DNA of 64,000 nucleotides from Halobaculum sp. XH14 (GTDB lineage: Archaea; Halobacteriota; Halobacteria; Halobacteriales; Haloferacaceae), in the NCBI RefSeq assembly GCF_032116555.1, contig NZ_CP134949.1:992001-1056000 (forward strand). The letters are read 5' to 3'. Positions 51,690 to 59,914 of this stretch are shown here, in pieces; the first letter of the stretch is position 1, and each line of letters begins with the position of its first letter. Under the pieces are notes generated by a model. It did no database searches, was not told the origin of the DNA, and worked only from the letters and a program-made list of their open reading frames with translations. Made by a program: the position numbers and the translations under genes.

Positions 51690-52265
51690 TCAGTCGTCCG
51701 TCCGCAGCTCCGGCGGCGGACCGTCGTCGCCGATCCGCATCTGCCGGCTGTAGTAGAGCTGGACGAACGCGGACACGCCGAAGGAGACCAGCACGACGCC
51801 GCCCCACGCGAGGTCCGGGAGCGCGTCGAACGGTCTGACCTCGTACCACGCGAGCCCGAGCAGGACGGCGTTCGCCAGGGTGAGTCCGGCGTAGAAGATG
51901 CTCCACGGGATGCTCTCCTTCGGGACGACCTCCAGATAGAGGTCCACGCCGCTCATCGAGTCGCTCAGCTCGACGGTTCCGGCCTCCGAATCGTACTCGA
52001 CGAGCCCCTGTTTGTCCATCGTCGACAGATGGGACTGGTAAAGCGAGATGTACACCCGCTTTCGCTCCTGGGAGGTGAGCGCCTCGATCGACTTCCCGTT
52101 CTCCCAGGCGGCCACCTGTTCGGCGAGTTCCTGGACCGAGACGGGTTCGTTCCGCTGTTTCAGGTGGTGCAGGGCGTACCGACGCCTGGTGTCCGAGAGC
52201 GCGCTGTACAGCGCGGTTTCCGCGAGTGGTTCCTGGCGCGTGGAGTCAGGTTGATCGAGGGACAT
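51690..52265 (-). CDS. HTH regulator with two transmembrane helices (DUF7344-like)
   Basis: A 191-aa protein. An ArsR-like winged helix covers about residues 15-85 (ALYSALSDTRRRYALHHLKQ, SVQELAEQVAAWENGKS, SLYQSHLSTMDKQGLVEYD). Two hydrophobic helices follow at about 125-140 and 148-168 (SIFYAGLTLANAVLLGLAWY and WGGVVLVSFGVSAFVQLYY), so it is a membrane-bound DNA-binding protein of the DUF7344 type. It is divergent from the DUF1102 gene at 52536, with a near-perfect palindrome between them, so it probably controls that gene. Confidence 0.8.
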   Translation of the reverse strand: MSLDQPDSTRQEPLAETALYSALSDTRRRYALHHLKQRNEPVSVQELAEQVAAWENGKSIEALTSQERKRVYISLYQSHLSTMDKQGLVEYDSEAGTVELSDSMSGVDLYLEVVPKESIPWSIFYAGLTLANAVLLGLAWYEVRPFDALPDLAWGGVVLVSFGVSAFVQLYYSRQMRIGDDGPPPELRTDD

Positions 52266-52397
52266 TGCAGACGTCGAAGAGGTTTCGTGCCCGCGAGTCG
52301 GTCGTATCGTGCCGTAAAGGTTGCCGTTCGTACGTGTTCGACGGACGTGGACCGATCGCGACCGAACCGAATCGAGTGGCTTAACGACCCGTTTAAC

Positions 52398-52420
52398 CCG
52401 GTTTAGGAGGTCCTAACCGG
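52398..52420. promoter_or_regulatory. near-perfect dyad between the HTH regulator and DUF1102 gene
   Basis: CCGGTTTAGGA-GG-TCCTAACCGG (52398-52408 and 52411-52420) is palindromic except for one extra T in the left arm. It lies upstream of a TATA-like TCTTACAAAG (52433-52442), between two divergent genes, a good place for the HTH regulator to bind. Confidence 0.55.
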
Positions 52421-52478
52421 AAAGTAGGGAGGTCTTACAAAGGGGGTGGGTGGTGTACGGCTGAGTAAGCCTCGCCGT

Positions 52479-52498
52479 GCCAGCACGGACGTGCTGGC
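52479..52498 (+). promoter_or_regulatory. stem-loop in the DUF1102 leader
   Basis: GCCAGCAC-GGAC-GTGCTGGC is a perfect 8-bp stem with a 4-nt loop, located 38-57 nt before the start codon. With the SD-like GGAG (52521-52524) it indicates a structured, ribosome-binding-site-bearing 5' leader, unlike the leaderless genes elsewhere in the window. Confidence 0.5.
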
Positions 52499-52535
52499 GT
52501 GTGTGGGCGATAACCAACAAGGAGATCACGATACA

Positions 52536-53042
52536 ATGAGACCCAAAGGAAAACTGTTCGCGCTGCTCGCGGTGTTCGCTGCAATCGGCCTCGTCACCGC
52601 GTCGGGCGCGTTTACGACGGTGAGTGCGGAACGGACTGCCACGGTGAACGTTGCTGGCGACTCGAGCGCGTTGCTCCAGTTACAAGGTAACAGCACGTAC
52701 GCAACCACTGACGGTGGGCAGAACGGTGGAGAGCTGACGCTTAATTTCGACACGGATGCAGGCGCATCGGGCCTAAACCAGAACGCCACGACCGAGGTAA
52801 ACCATGTGTTCAACATCACGAACCAGGGGAGCCAGAACGTCATTATCGACATCGGAGTGCAGAACGACTCCGATGCGGATTCGTTCGCCTTCTTTGATGG
52901 GAACGACGATAGCAGCATCAATGGCACAGAGCTTGGACCAGGTGACTCTGTCAGTGTTGGGATGGAAATAATCACTGACGGGGACGGAAACGACTTCAAC
53001 GTGGACTTTACCATCGTCGCCGACGCTGAGGAGACAGCCTAA
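52536..53042 (+). CDS. exported DUF1102-like protein (major-subunit candidate)
   Basis: A 168-aa protein with a signal peptide (MRPKGKLFALLAVFAAIGLV, then GAFTTVSAERTATVNVAGD) and a beta-rich mature part with several NxT/S sites (NSTYATTD, NATTEVNHVF, NITNQGSQN, NGTELGPG). The block F-T-x-V-x-x-x-R-x-x-x-V-x-V-A-G-D-x-x-A-L-L-x-L is shared with the gene at 55378-56685. DUF1102 proteins resemble TasA/camelysin-type fibre subunits in layout; that role is inferred. Its codon use is less GC-rich than its neighbours. Good SD (GGAG) 12-15 nt upstream of the ATG. Confidence 0.8.
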   Translation: MRPKGKLFALLAVFAAIGLVTASGAFTTVSAERTATVNVAGDSSALLQLQGNSTYATTDGGQNGGELTLNFDTDAGASGLNQNATTEVNHVFNITNQGSQNVIIDIGVQNDSDADSFAFFDGNDDSSINGTELGPGDSVSVGMEIITDGDGNDFNVDFTIVADAEETA

Positions 53043-53152
53043 ACTACCTCCTTCGGCCGTAGATTGCGCGGGTAGTAGCTCGAGTTCAGACAGAAACGGC
53101 CCCAGCTCGACCTTCTCGTCCGTCGACGAGCAACTGGTCCAAAACGCACGAA

Positions 53153-55273
53153 ATGAAACTCCACAGCTTCAACGCCGCGGTCCTCGCCCTCGTCCTCGTG
53201 GGACTCGTCGTCCCGACCGGGGCCGCCGTGAGCGGCGCGCTCGCCGTGGACGACCTCTGGGCCGAGAACGACGTGGTTCTCACCCCGTCGGACGGGCCGA
53301 ACGGCGAGTACGCGACCGTCGGCGAGGACGGCAACCTCTCGATCGACCTCCGGGACCCCGGCGTCAACGACGGCGGCGAGACCGTCATCGCGGACGTCGT
53401 CCGGATCGAGAATCGGGGTGAGACGGCACAGCGCGTCTGGCTCACCCACGAGGGCTCCCCGGCGGTCACGCTGGTCGACAGTTCGACCGGCGAGCCCATC
53501 GCGGGCGCGGATCACAACGTGACGCTGGTGGAGGGTGCCGCGGTCGCCGTCGGCATCCGCATCGACACCCGCGGCGAGGACACCGCCGCCGGAGACCTGC
53601 TTCTCGATTCGATCACGCTTCACGCGGCCGCCGCCGATCCGACGGAGCCGCCCGAGAACGGTTCGGACGGCGGTTCGGGAGGCGGTGGTGACGGGGATTC
53701 CGGCGCCGCGCCGGCAACGCCCGTGCCGACCGAACAGCCCACCGAAGCGCCGCCACTCGACCAGGCCAACGATTCGGACGTCGAGGTCGAGTTCGAGGAG
53801 GGGTCCCCGGACCGCAACGTCACCGTTCGGGCGATGGACCCGGACACGCTCGACGGGAACACGACCGATCCGGACCCGCGCCCACAGGCGGTCATCTCGC
53901 CGGACGACTCGGCGGGCGGCTCAGCCGGCGGTGACGGAACGGACGGTCGGACGCGCCGGATCGACAACGTCACCGTCGACGCCGTAACCACCGCGGGGGA
54001 GCCGATCACGCTCACCGGGACGCGCTCGACCGTCGATACGGTTGCCGACGTCGACTCGGACCGCCGGATCGTGAAGGTCGTGGACATCACGGCACCCCCG
54101 GGCCGGGAGAATCAGCCGGCGACCGTCCGCATGCGTGTCGCCCGTGACAAGCTCGAAGGAACGCCGCCCGAGGCCGCACGCATCGGTCACCGCACCGACA
54201 GCGGGTGGCAGCTCCTCGGGACCCGCGTGGTTTCGACGGCGGACGGCTCCGTCGTGCTGGAGGCCAGAACCGACGGCTTCAGCCCGTTCGCCGTGTTCCG
54301 GAGCCCGGGGGTCACATACGAGTGGCGGCTCCCGAACGGCACGGCCGTCTCGAAGGAGCAGCTCCGGTCGACGTTCGACGAGCCGGGCTTCTACAACGTC
54401 TCGCTCACCGTGCGGGACGCGAACGGGGACCAGGACACCACGAACTACCGGATCCTCGCCAACGACCGGCCCACCGTCACGCTCGATTCGCCCGCGAACG
54501 TCTCGGTCGGCGAGCCCGTTCCGCTCCGCGCGAACGTCTCGAACCGGTACGGGAACCACACCGTCACGTGGCACCTCCCGAACGGAACCGAGCGGACGGG
54601 CGAGGCCCTGAACTACACGTTCACCGGGGTCGAACGGACCGTGCGTGTGACGGTCCAGGACGAGTTCGGCGCGAACAGCACGACCGAGGAGACGTTCCTC
54701 GTCGGCGCGCCGGGTGCCGGCGGCGGGGGCGGACAACTCGCCGTCGTCGGCGAGAGCTTCCCGGTCGGGACGTGGCTCGCGCTCTTCGGGATCGTCGCCG
54801 GGCTGCTCGGAACCGTCTACTGGGCCAGTTCGGTCGACCTCCGGTGGGTGCTGGCGCTTCTGGGCCGCCGTTCCGGGGACGACGGTCCACGCGTTACGGC
54901 GTTCGAGAACCCCTCCTGGAACCGCCGGCTGGGACTGTTCGAGGTCGGCCACCTCCGCGTCGAGGATCCGACCGGCGATCTGGACCGGATCGACCTCGCG
55001 CTGTGTGACGGTGACGGGAACGAACTGGCCAGAAAGCGGATCGAGCCGGCACGCCCGGACGTGTACAGCGCGTCGCCCGAGCGGATCCCGGGCGTCGGGC
55101 TGTCCGCCGACGGTCCCGGCGACCTCGGGCGGGACTACTCGGTGAGCGTCCGCGCGGTGGATGCGGCCGACAACGTCGCCACGTTCAGCGGTTCCACGTT
55201 CCGAGTCGACCGGCGGGCGCCGGTTGCGACCGACGGCGGCGAGCCCGTCGACGCACGCGAGGAGTTCCGGTAA
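53153..55273 (+). CDS. large membrane-anchored surface protein with DUF1102-like, PGF-pre-PGF and PKD-like domains
   Basis: A 706-aa protein: signal peptide (about 1-28), a DUF1102-like region (about 29-160, GALAVDDLWAENDVVLTP and LSIDLRDPGVNDGGETVIADVVRI), a Gly/Asp/Pro/Thr-rich linker (about 160-215), a PGF-pre-PGF-like domain (about 215-385, ending DGFSPFAVF), two PKD-like domains (about 388-525, FDEPGFYNVSLTVRDANGDQD), one transmembrane helix (about 540-563), then a beta domain of about 120 residues. It is likely the anchor or adhesin partner of the small DUF1102 protein, which ends 110 nt before it. Confidence 0.78.
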   Translation: MKLHSFNAAVLALVLVGLVVPTGAAVSGALAVDDLWAENDVVLTPSDGPNGEYATVGEDGNLSIDLRDPGVNDGGETVIADVVRIENRGETAQRVWLTHEGSPAVTLVDSSTGEPIAGADHNVTLVEGAAVAVGIRIDTRGEDTAAGDLLLDSITLHAAAADPTEPPENGSDGGSGGGGDGDSGAAPATPVPTEQPTEAPPLDQANDSDVEVEFEEGSPDRNVTVRAMDPDTLDGNTTDPDPRPQAVISPDDSAGGSAGGDGTDGRTRRIDNVTVDAVTTAGEPITLTGTRSTVDTVADVDSDRRIVKVVDITAPPGRENQPATVRMRVARDKLEGTPPEAARIGHRTDSGWQLLGTRVVSTADGSVVLEARTDGFSPFAVFRSPGVTYEWRLPNGTAVSKEQLRSTFDEPGFYNVSLTVRDANGDQDTTNYRILANDRPTVTLDSPANVSVGEPVPLRANVSNRYGNHTVTWHLPNGTERTGEALNYTFTGVERTVRVTVQDEFGANSTTEETFLVGAPGAGGGGGQLAVVGESFPVGTWLALFGIVAGLLGTVYWASSVDLRWVLALLGRRSGDDGPRVTAFENPSWNRRLGLFEVGHLRVEDPTGDLDRIDLALCDGDGNELARKRIEPARPDVYSASPERIPGVGLSADGPGDLGRDYSVSVRAVDAADNVATFSGSTFRVDRRAPVATDGGEPVDAREEFR

Positions 55274-55377
55274 CGACCCTCTCGTACCGGGCCGCCTGCC
55301 CGGCGAACCCGGCGTAACTGGTACCCTGACGAACGGGGTCGGATACGTGCGGACGGGGCTGAAAAACCGGGACGTCT

Positions 55378-56685
55378 TCAGTCGTCGTCGTCTTCGTCCT
55401 CATCGTCGTCACCATCCTCATCGTCTTCGTCGTCGTCTTCGTCATCGCCATCGTCGTCTTCCTCCTCGTCTTCACTGTCGTGGTCGTCGTCGCCATCGTC
55501 TCCGTCGTCACCATCCTCGCCCGCTCCTCCCTCTTCGTCATCGCCGTCGCCGCCGTCGTCCTCCTCGTCACCCTCGCCCGCGACGACGGTCTTCGTGTCC
55601 GAATCCACCACGAGGCCGTCGTCGTCGACGACCTCCACGATGACGGTATACGTGTCGCCCTCCGTCCCGCCCCGCGTGTAGGTCGCCGTCCCGGTCGGCG
55701 CGCTGGTGACCGTCTTCGTCTCGGTCGCCCAGTGCTTGTCCGGGTCCGTGTGCTCGAACGTGATCCTGACCGACTGGTACTCCGCCAGGTCCGCGACCTC
55801 GTACTCGACGGTGAACTCCGTGTTGTCGTTCTCGGTGGCGTCCGAGACGGTGAACCACTCCAGGGTCGGACTCGTCGGCCTGCTCAGATCGTCGTTCCCT
55901 GCCGGGTCCTCGCCGTCGGCAACGTCCTCGATCGTCTCGGTCAGGACCAGTTCGTCCGACGCGTCGAACACCTCGATGACGACGTCGTACGGGGTTCCCT
56001 CAGTCCCGCCGTGCCAGTACGTGAGCACCCCCGCCGACTCCGTGCTCGACCGAGACTCGGTCGCCCACGATTTCGATCCCGCGACGAACTCGACCTCGAT
56101 GGAGCCGAACGACTCGACGCCCTCGACCCGGTAGGAGAGCTCGTACTCGGCGTTCGTGTCCCGCGTGAGGTCCTCGAGGACCCGCCTGAGGACGCCCACC
56201 GAGTCCACGTCGACCCGTCGCGTCTGCGTGATCGAGAGGACTCCCCCGTTCGTCGCGTCGATGGTGAACGGGAGCGCGTCGACCCCGGTCGGCCCGTTCG
56301 CCGCGAGGTCGACCTCGAAGGAGGCCGACTCGCCGGGCGCGAGGACGACCGACTGCGGGCTGAGCGACCCCTGCGACGGGTCGTCCAGCGACACCGACAC
56401 GTCGAGGTCGACGTTCGCGTTGTTCGTCGCCGTCACGAGCCGCGTGGGGCCCGAGCCGCTCTCGACGGACGGCACGACGTCGAGCCCCAGGAGCGCGTCC
56501 TCGTCGGACGCGACGCCGACGTCCGCCCCTCGATTCGACGTGACCTGCGAGAACGCCCGCGTGTTCGTCGCCAGGCCCGCTGCGCCGAACAGGACCATGC
56601 CCGCGCCCATCAGCTTTCGGCGGGAGTAGCCACTGCGGCCACCGTCGCGCCCCCGTGATGGTCGGTTCCGGTCCCGTCGGCCCAT
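55378..56685 (-). CDS. exported DUF1102-like protein with acidic C-terminal tail
   Basis: A 435-aa protein with a signal (SRRKLMGAGMVLFGAAGLA) and then FSQVTSNRGADVGVASDEDALLGL, matching the start of the protein at 52536. Two similar beta domains follow (about 160-265 and 275-375, both with W-A-T-E-S/T-R/K and Y-W/T-H/R-GGTEG), then a tail of about 60 residues that is almost only Asp, Glu and Gly. The tail DNA is a GTC/CTC/ATC triplet-rich stretch prone to slippage. It is oriented opposite to the two upstream DUF1102-like genes. Confidence 0.75.
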   Translation of the reverse strand: MGRRDRNRPSRGRDGGRSGYSRRKLMGAGMVLFGAAGLATNTRAFSQVTSNRGADVGVASDEDALLGLDVVPSVESGSGPTRLVTATNNANVDLDVSVSLDDPSQGSLSPQSVVLAPGESASFEVDLAANGPTGVDALPFTIDATNGGVLSITQTRRVDVDSVGVLRRVLEDLTRDTNAEYELSYRVEGVESFGSIEVEFVAGSKSWATESRSSTESAGVLTYWHGGTEGTPYDVVIEVFDASDELVLTETIEDVADGEDPAGNDDLSRPTSPTLEWFTVSDATENDNTEFTVEYEVADLAEYQSVRITFEHTDPDKHWATETKTVTSAPTGTATYTRGGTEGDTYTVIVEVVDDDGLVVDSDTKTVVAGEGDEEDDGGDGDDEEGGAGEDGDDGDDGDDDHDSEDEEEDDDGDDEDDDEDDEDGDDDEDEDDDD

Positions 56686-57029
56686 GGCAGTAAGACATCA
56701 CTACTCGGTCTCACGGGAACTTAAACAGTGTGCCATCCGTTCGTTGCCGCGAGCGGCCGCGACGCCGCCGACCGTCTCACGGACGAGCCTCCCGGGAACG
56801 GGTTCCGCGGGGAAGCCACCCCGGCCCGGACGGCGACCGGCGTCGAAATTGTTTTGTCTCCGAGAGGTAAGGGACGGGTACGTCGAACCGATGGGCACGT
56901 CTGCAACCAGCCTGAACCCGGTGCTCGCGGGTCAGTCCCTGCCGGCAACTCCGCGGCCGGCCGGTCCTCGACCGGGTCGGGCCGGTCGGTCGAACTGCCG
57001 GACGGACGGAGAGCGACCGTTCCACCCCG
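56686..57029. other. intergenic region between divergent DUF1102-like and DUF5305 genes
   Basis: These 344 bases separate divergent genes. The left end (AACTTAAACAG, about 56720) may be a promoter for the leftward gene, and AAATTGTTTTG (56850-56860) is the only other AT-rich spot. No gene or repeat was seen. Confidence 0.5.
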
Positions 57030-58052
57030 ATGTCGAGTAGCGAGCGCGTCGACCGGTACCTGCACCAGTACGGGACGGCCGTCGTCGTCGTCCTGCTGCT
57101 GGCCGGGCTCGCCGGACTGGGGGGTGCCGCCGTGGAGTACACCGACTCGTCGACCGAGCAGGTCTCCGAGGAGGTCGACCGGCAGCAGTACGCGACGAGC
57201 GGCCGGACGAGCGCGGTCGTCACCGGGAACACGACGCTGTACGAGGCGAACGAACGGCTCGTGGACATGCCGGCGTACTTCTTCGCCGCGTCGCCGAACC
57301 TCACCGTCGCCGTCGAGACGAGCGTGCCGGCCGACCGGGAGGTGGAGGTCACCCAGCGACTGACGCTCAGGACGCGGGCGGCCAGGGAGGGACAGCAGTT
57401 CTGGGAGTCGCGGCGGCTCCTCGGTGCCGACTCCGTGACGGTGTCGGACGGTTCGCTCCGGACGAACGCCACGGTGAACATGTCGGCGGTCCGCGCGGCG
57501 CTCAACGAGAAACGGGCCGCCATCGGCACCGTCGGCACGCTGGACACGCGGCTGGTGGTGAACGTCACGTACGAATCGGACCTGTACTCCGGGTCGCTCA
57601 CCGCGGAGGCGCCGGTCGTCCTGACCGACCGCGCCTACTGGCTCGGGTCGGACCTCTCCGCGTCCCAGCCCCACAGCAGGACCGTGACCCGACAGGTCAC
57701 CGAACCGCCCAACCTGCCGCTCGCCGGGGGGCTCGCGGCCGCCGGCCTGGTGGCGCTGGTGCTGGCCGGGGCAGTCTGGAACCGGTCACAGTCGATCGAC
57801 GAAAGCGCGCTCGGGACGACGGTCGCCCGAGCGCGGTTCGAGGAGTGGATCTCCGACGGCGAGATCCCGACGAAAACCGGGAAGGAGTACACCCGGACCG
57901 ACTCGCTCGAGGACCTCGTCGACATCGGCATCGACTCCGGCAAGCGGGTCATCTACGACGACGAACTCGACGCCTACGCCGTCATCGAGGGCGACGTCGT
58001 CCACTACTACACGACGGGTGACGAGGACATCACCGACTGGTTCGACGTGTGA
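57030..58052 (+). CDS. DUF5305 membrane protein
   Basis: A 340-aa protein with an N-terminal transmembrane helix (about 16-35), an external beta-rich domain (about 40-225) with SPNLTVAVETSVPAD, TLRTRAA and VTVSDGSLRTNATVNMSAVR, and a second helix (about 231-251) followed by a cytoplasmic C-terminal domain of about 85 residues (RARFEEWISDGEIPT, LVDIGIDSGKRVIYDDE, VVHYYTTG). This is the DUF5305 layout. It lies between the DUF1102-like gene and a signal peptidase gene, a co-occurrence I recall in haloarchaea. Confidence 0.82.
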   Translation: MSSSERVDRYLHQYGTAVVVVLLLAGLAGLGGAAVEYTDSSTEQVSEEVDRQQYATSGRTSAVVTGNTTLYEANERLVDMPAYFFAASPNLTVAVETSVPADREVEVTQRLTLRTRAAREGQQFWESRRLLGADSVTVSDGSLRTNATVNMSAVRAALNEKRAAIGTVGTLDTRLVVNVTYESDLYSGSLTAEAPVVLTDRAYWLGSDLSASQPHSRTVTRQVTEPPNLPLAGGLAAAGLVALVLAGAVWNRSQSIDESALGTTVARARFEEWISDGEIPTKTGKEYTRTDSLEDLVDIGIDSGKRVIYDDELDAYAVIEGDVVHYYTTGDEDITDWFDV

Positions 58053-58130
58053 GTTCGGCGCGGTTTCGCCTGCTCGAACGGCAGTACCGACTGGGGATGT
58101 TTTCCCCGATCCGGCCGTCCCGGGGGCCGC

Positions 58131-59288
58131 TTACCGGAGCTTTCGCCGGAGCCAATCGAGCGCCGACACGTCCCGCGACCCCGCGTCCAGCCTGATCGGC
58201 CCCCAGCCCACGAGTGCGGCCGCGAGCGCGACGAACCCGACGGCGACGAGCGCGTCGATCACGACGATCGGGGCCCAGGGGTGGAGCCGGTACAGGGTCT
58301 CGATCGTCGACGTCGGCAGCACCGCGAGATACCGGTGTTCGTGGAAGGAGCGCCGGTAGTACCCCGTCTCCGGCGGCGCCTGCAGCGTGACCGTGGCGTT
58401 CGCCCGGCTGTTGGCGGCGATCGACATGCTCTCGGGCGAGACGCTGATCCCCTCGCTCGTCGGCTCGAAGAACACGACGACCGGGACGATGCCGTTGCTC
58501 GGGACGGTGTAGGTGAGGTTCTCCGACTCGCCGGCCGGGATCACTCCCTGCCGCCCTGAGTCGCTCTGGGAGCTCACCACGTCGAACTGCTGCTGGCCGC
58601 CGGGGACGACCATGCTCGCGGTGATGACGGTGACGAGGACGACCGCGAGCACGAGGATGACCGCACGTGCGTCGACGGACCCCGTCTTGCGCCGTCCGTT
58701 GCTCCGGCGTCGCTGGGTCCGCGGGGAGCCGAACAGCTCCGTGAGGACGTACGCGACCGTGCCGATCGCGAACAGGAGATAGGAGAGCCCCTGGGTGCCG
58801 AGCACCGCACGCGTCCCGAGCAGGATCGCGAGCTGCTGCTGGAACCCGGTGAGCACGTCGTTGACGCCGGTGACGAGCGTGCCCAGCCCCGGCAGGACGA
58901 CCACCTCGCCGCCGACCTGGAGCGCCTTGGCGACCACCTGGTCCTCGCCGACGGGCGGCTCGACGCCGTCCTGGTCGGTGACCGGGTTCGCGTCGCCCCT
59001 GGTGACGTAGCCGGCGTCCGTCTCGCCCACCACGCGGTGGGTCGTGAGACCACCCCCGTGCAGCTCCTGTGCCTCGAACACGATGACGTTGCCGGGCTCG
59101 ACCGGGCCGGCGATCGCCATCGGGACGGCGACGAACCCGTCGCCCGGATCCATGGTCGGGGCCATGCTCCCGGTCTCGACGTAGCCGAGCAGGACCGGCT
59201 GGCCGAGGACCTGCCCGAGAAACAGCGACAGGACGACCAGTGCCACGCACGCGGTGAGGACGTAGCCGACCAGTGAGCGCAGGTTCAT
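58131..59288 (-). CDS. signal peptidase I (SipW/Sec11-like) with extra external domain
   Basis: A 385-aa protein. The S26 peptidase domain follows an N-terminal transmembrane helix (about 5-27), with catalytic Ser41 in ETGSMAPTMDPGD and His84 in TTHRVVGE; a His in place of the bacterial Lys is typical of the archaeal/ER/SipW type. TRGDANPVTD follows. Beyond about 150 come two further helices (about 152-180 and 209-230), an external beta domain (about 231-330, with a pattern resembling the Ig-like domains of exported proteins) and another helix (about 340-365). The extension is unusual in simple Sec11/SipW enzymes. Its gene neighbours suggest a substrate among the DUF1102 proteins. Confidence 0.85.
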   Translation of the reverse strand: MNLRSLVGYVLTACVALVVLSLFLGQVLGQPVLLGYVETGSMAPTMDPGDGFVAVPMAIAGPVEPGNVIVFEAQELHGGGLTTHRVVGETDAGYVTRGDANPVTDQDGVEPPVGEDQVVAKALQVGGEVVVLPGLGTLVTGVNDVLTGFQQQLAILLGTRAVLGTQGLSYLLFAIGTVAYVLTELFGSPRTQRRRSNGRRKTGSVDARAVILVLAVVLVTVITASMVVPGGQQQFDVVSSQSDSGRQGVIPAGESENLTYTVPSNGIVPVVVFFEPTSEGISVSPESMSIAANSRANATVTLQAPPETGYYRRSFHEHRYLAVLPTSTIETLYRLHPWAPIVVIDALVAVGFVALAAALVGWGPIRLDAGSRDVSALDWLRRKLR

Positions 59289-59493
59289 GTGTCTCCTCCT
59301 GTTGGGCCGGAGTTCGCCCCGAGCAGCCCGCCTCCGCCGCTCGGTGGAGTCGTGCCGGGAACGGCGCGGACTGGCCGAGTGATGTCACCAGCACGCAACG
59401 GACGGGCCAGGTTATGGCTGTCGGTACTCGACGGGGGCGGGTGCAGGCGACCGACCGCACGTGGACGTGGCGGCCCTCCGTGGCGCCGGCGGC

Positions 59494-59835
59494 TCACGTC
59501 GACGCGACGAACAGGATCCAGGTGTTCCAGACGGTGACCAGAACGCCGAGGGTCGCCAGCCCGAGCGGGACGCCGACGCGGTGTGGACGGGGCGTCAGCC
59601 GCCAGAGCCCCACACAGAGCGCGACGGTGAGTCCTTTGAGGACGACCAGCGGCACGTAGCCGTGGGTGAGGACGTACGCCGCGACCGGTCCGACCTCGAC
59701 GACCTGGTCCAGGCTGAGGCCGATCGTCGTCGTCACGAGGTCGCCACAGACGAAAAACAGCACCGCGCCGAGCCAGAGGTAGGCGCTCCTCGCGGTGAAG
59801 TACCGTATCGTCTCCTCGCCGAACGCTCGTGACAT
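59494..59835 (-). CDS. small four-helix membrane protein (DUF5658-like)
   Basis: A 113-aa protein with four hydrophobic segments and a GDLVTTTIGLSL segment in the second part, resembling the haloarchaeal DUF5658 family. The ATG at 59835 is supported by the TATA-like CATATTTAC on the coding strand about 30-40 nt upstream; the longer frame to 59889 covers this promoter. It lies upstream of the signal peptidase gene on the same strand, about 200 bp away. Function unknown. Confidence 0.7.
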   Translation of the reverse strand: MSRAFGEETIRYFTARSAYLWLGAVLFFVCGDLVTTTIGLSLDQVVEVGPVAAYVLTHGYVPLVVLKGLTVALCVGLWRLTPRPHRVGVPLGLATLGVLVTVWNTWILFVAST

Positions 59836-59914
59836 CCGTAGTGACCGTACGTCGACCGAGCGGAGCGTAAATATGTCGGTCACGTACACAGTGTCGCCGG
59901 CTTAAACTATCCGT

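Noticed and set aside
55378-55600. Possible coding on the plus strand in the Val/Leu-rich frames opposite the acidic tail
   Set aside because: They are mirror translations of the GTC/CTC-rich DNA encoding the acidic tail and have no start signal or domain.
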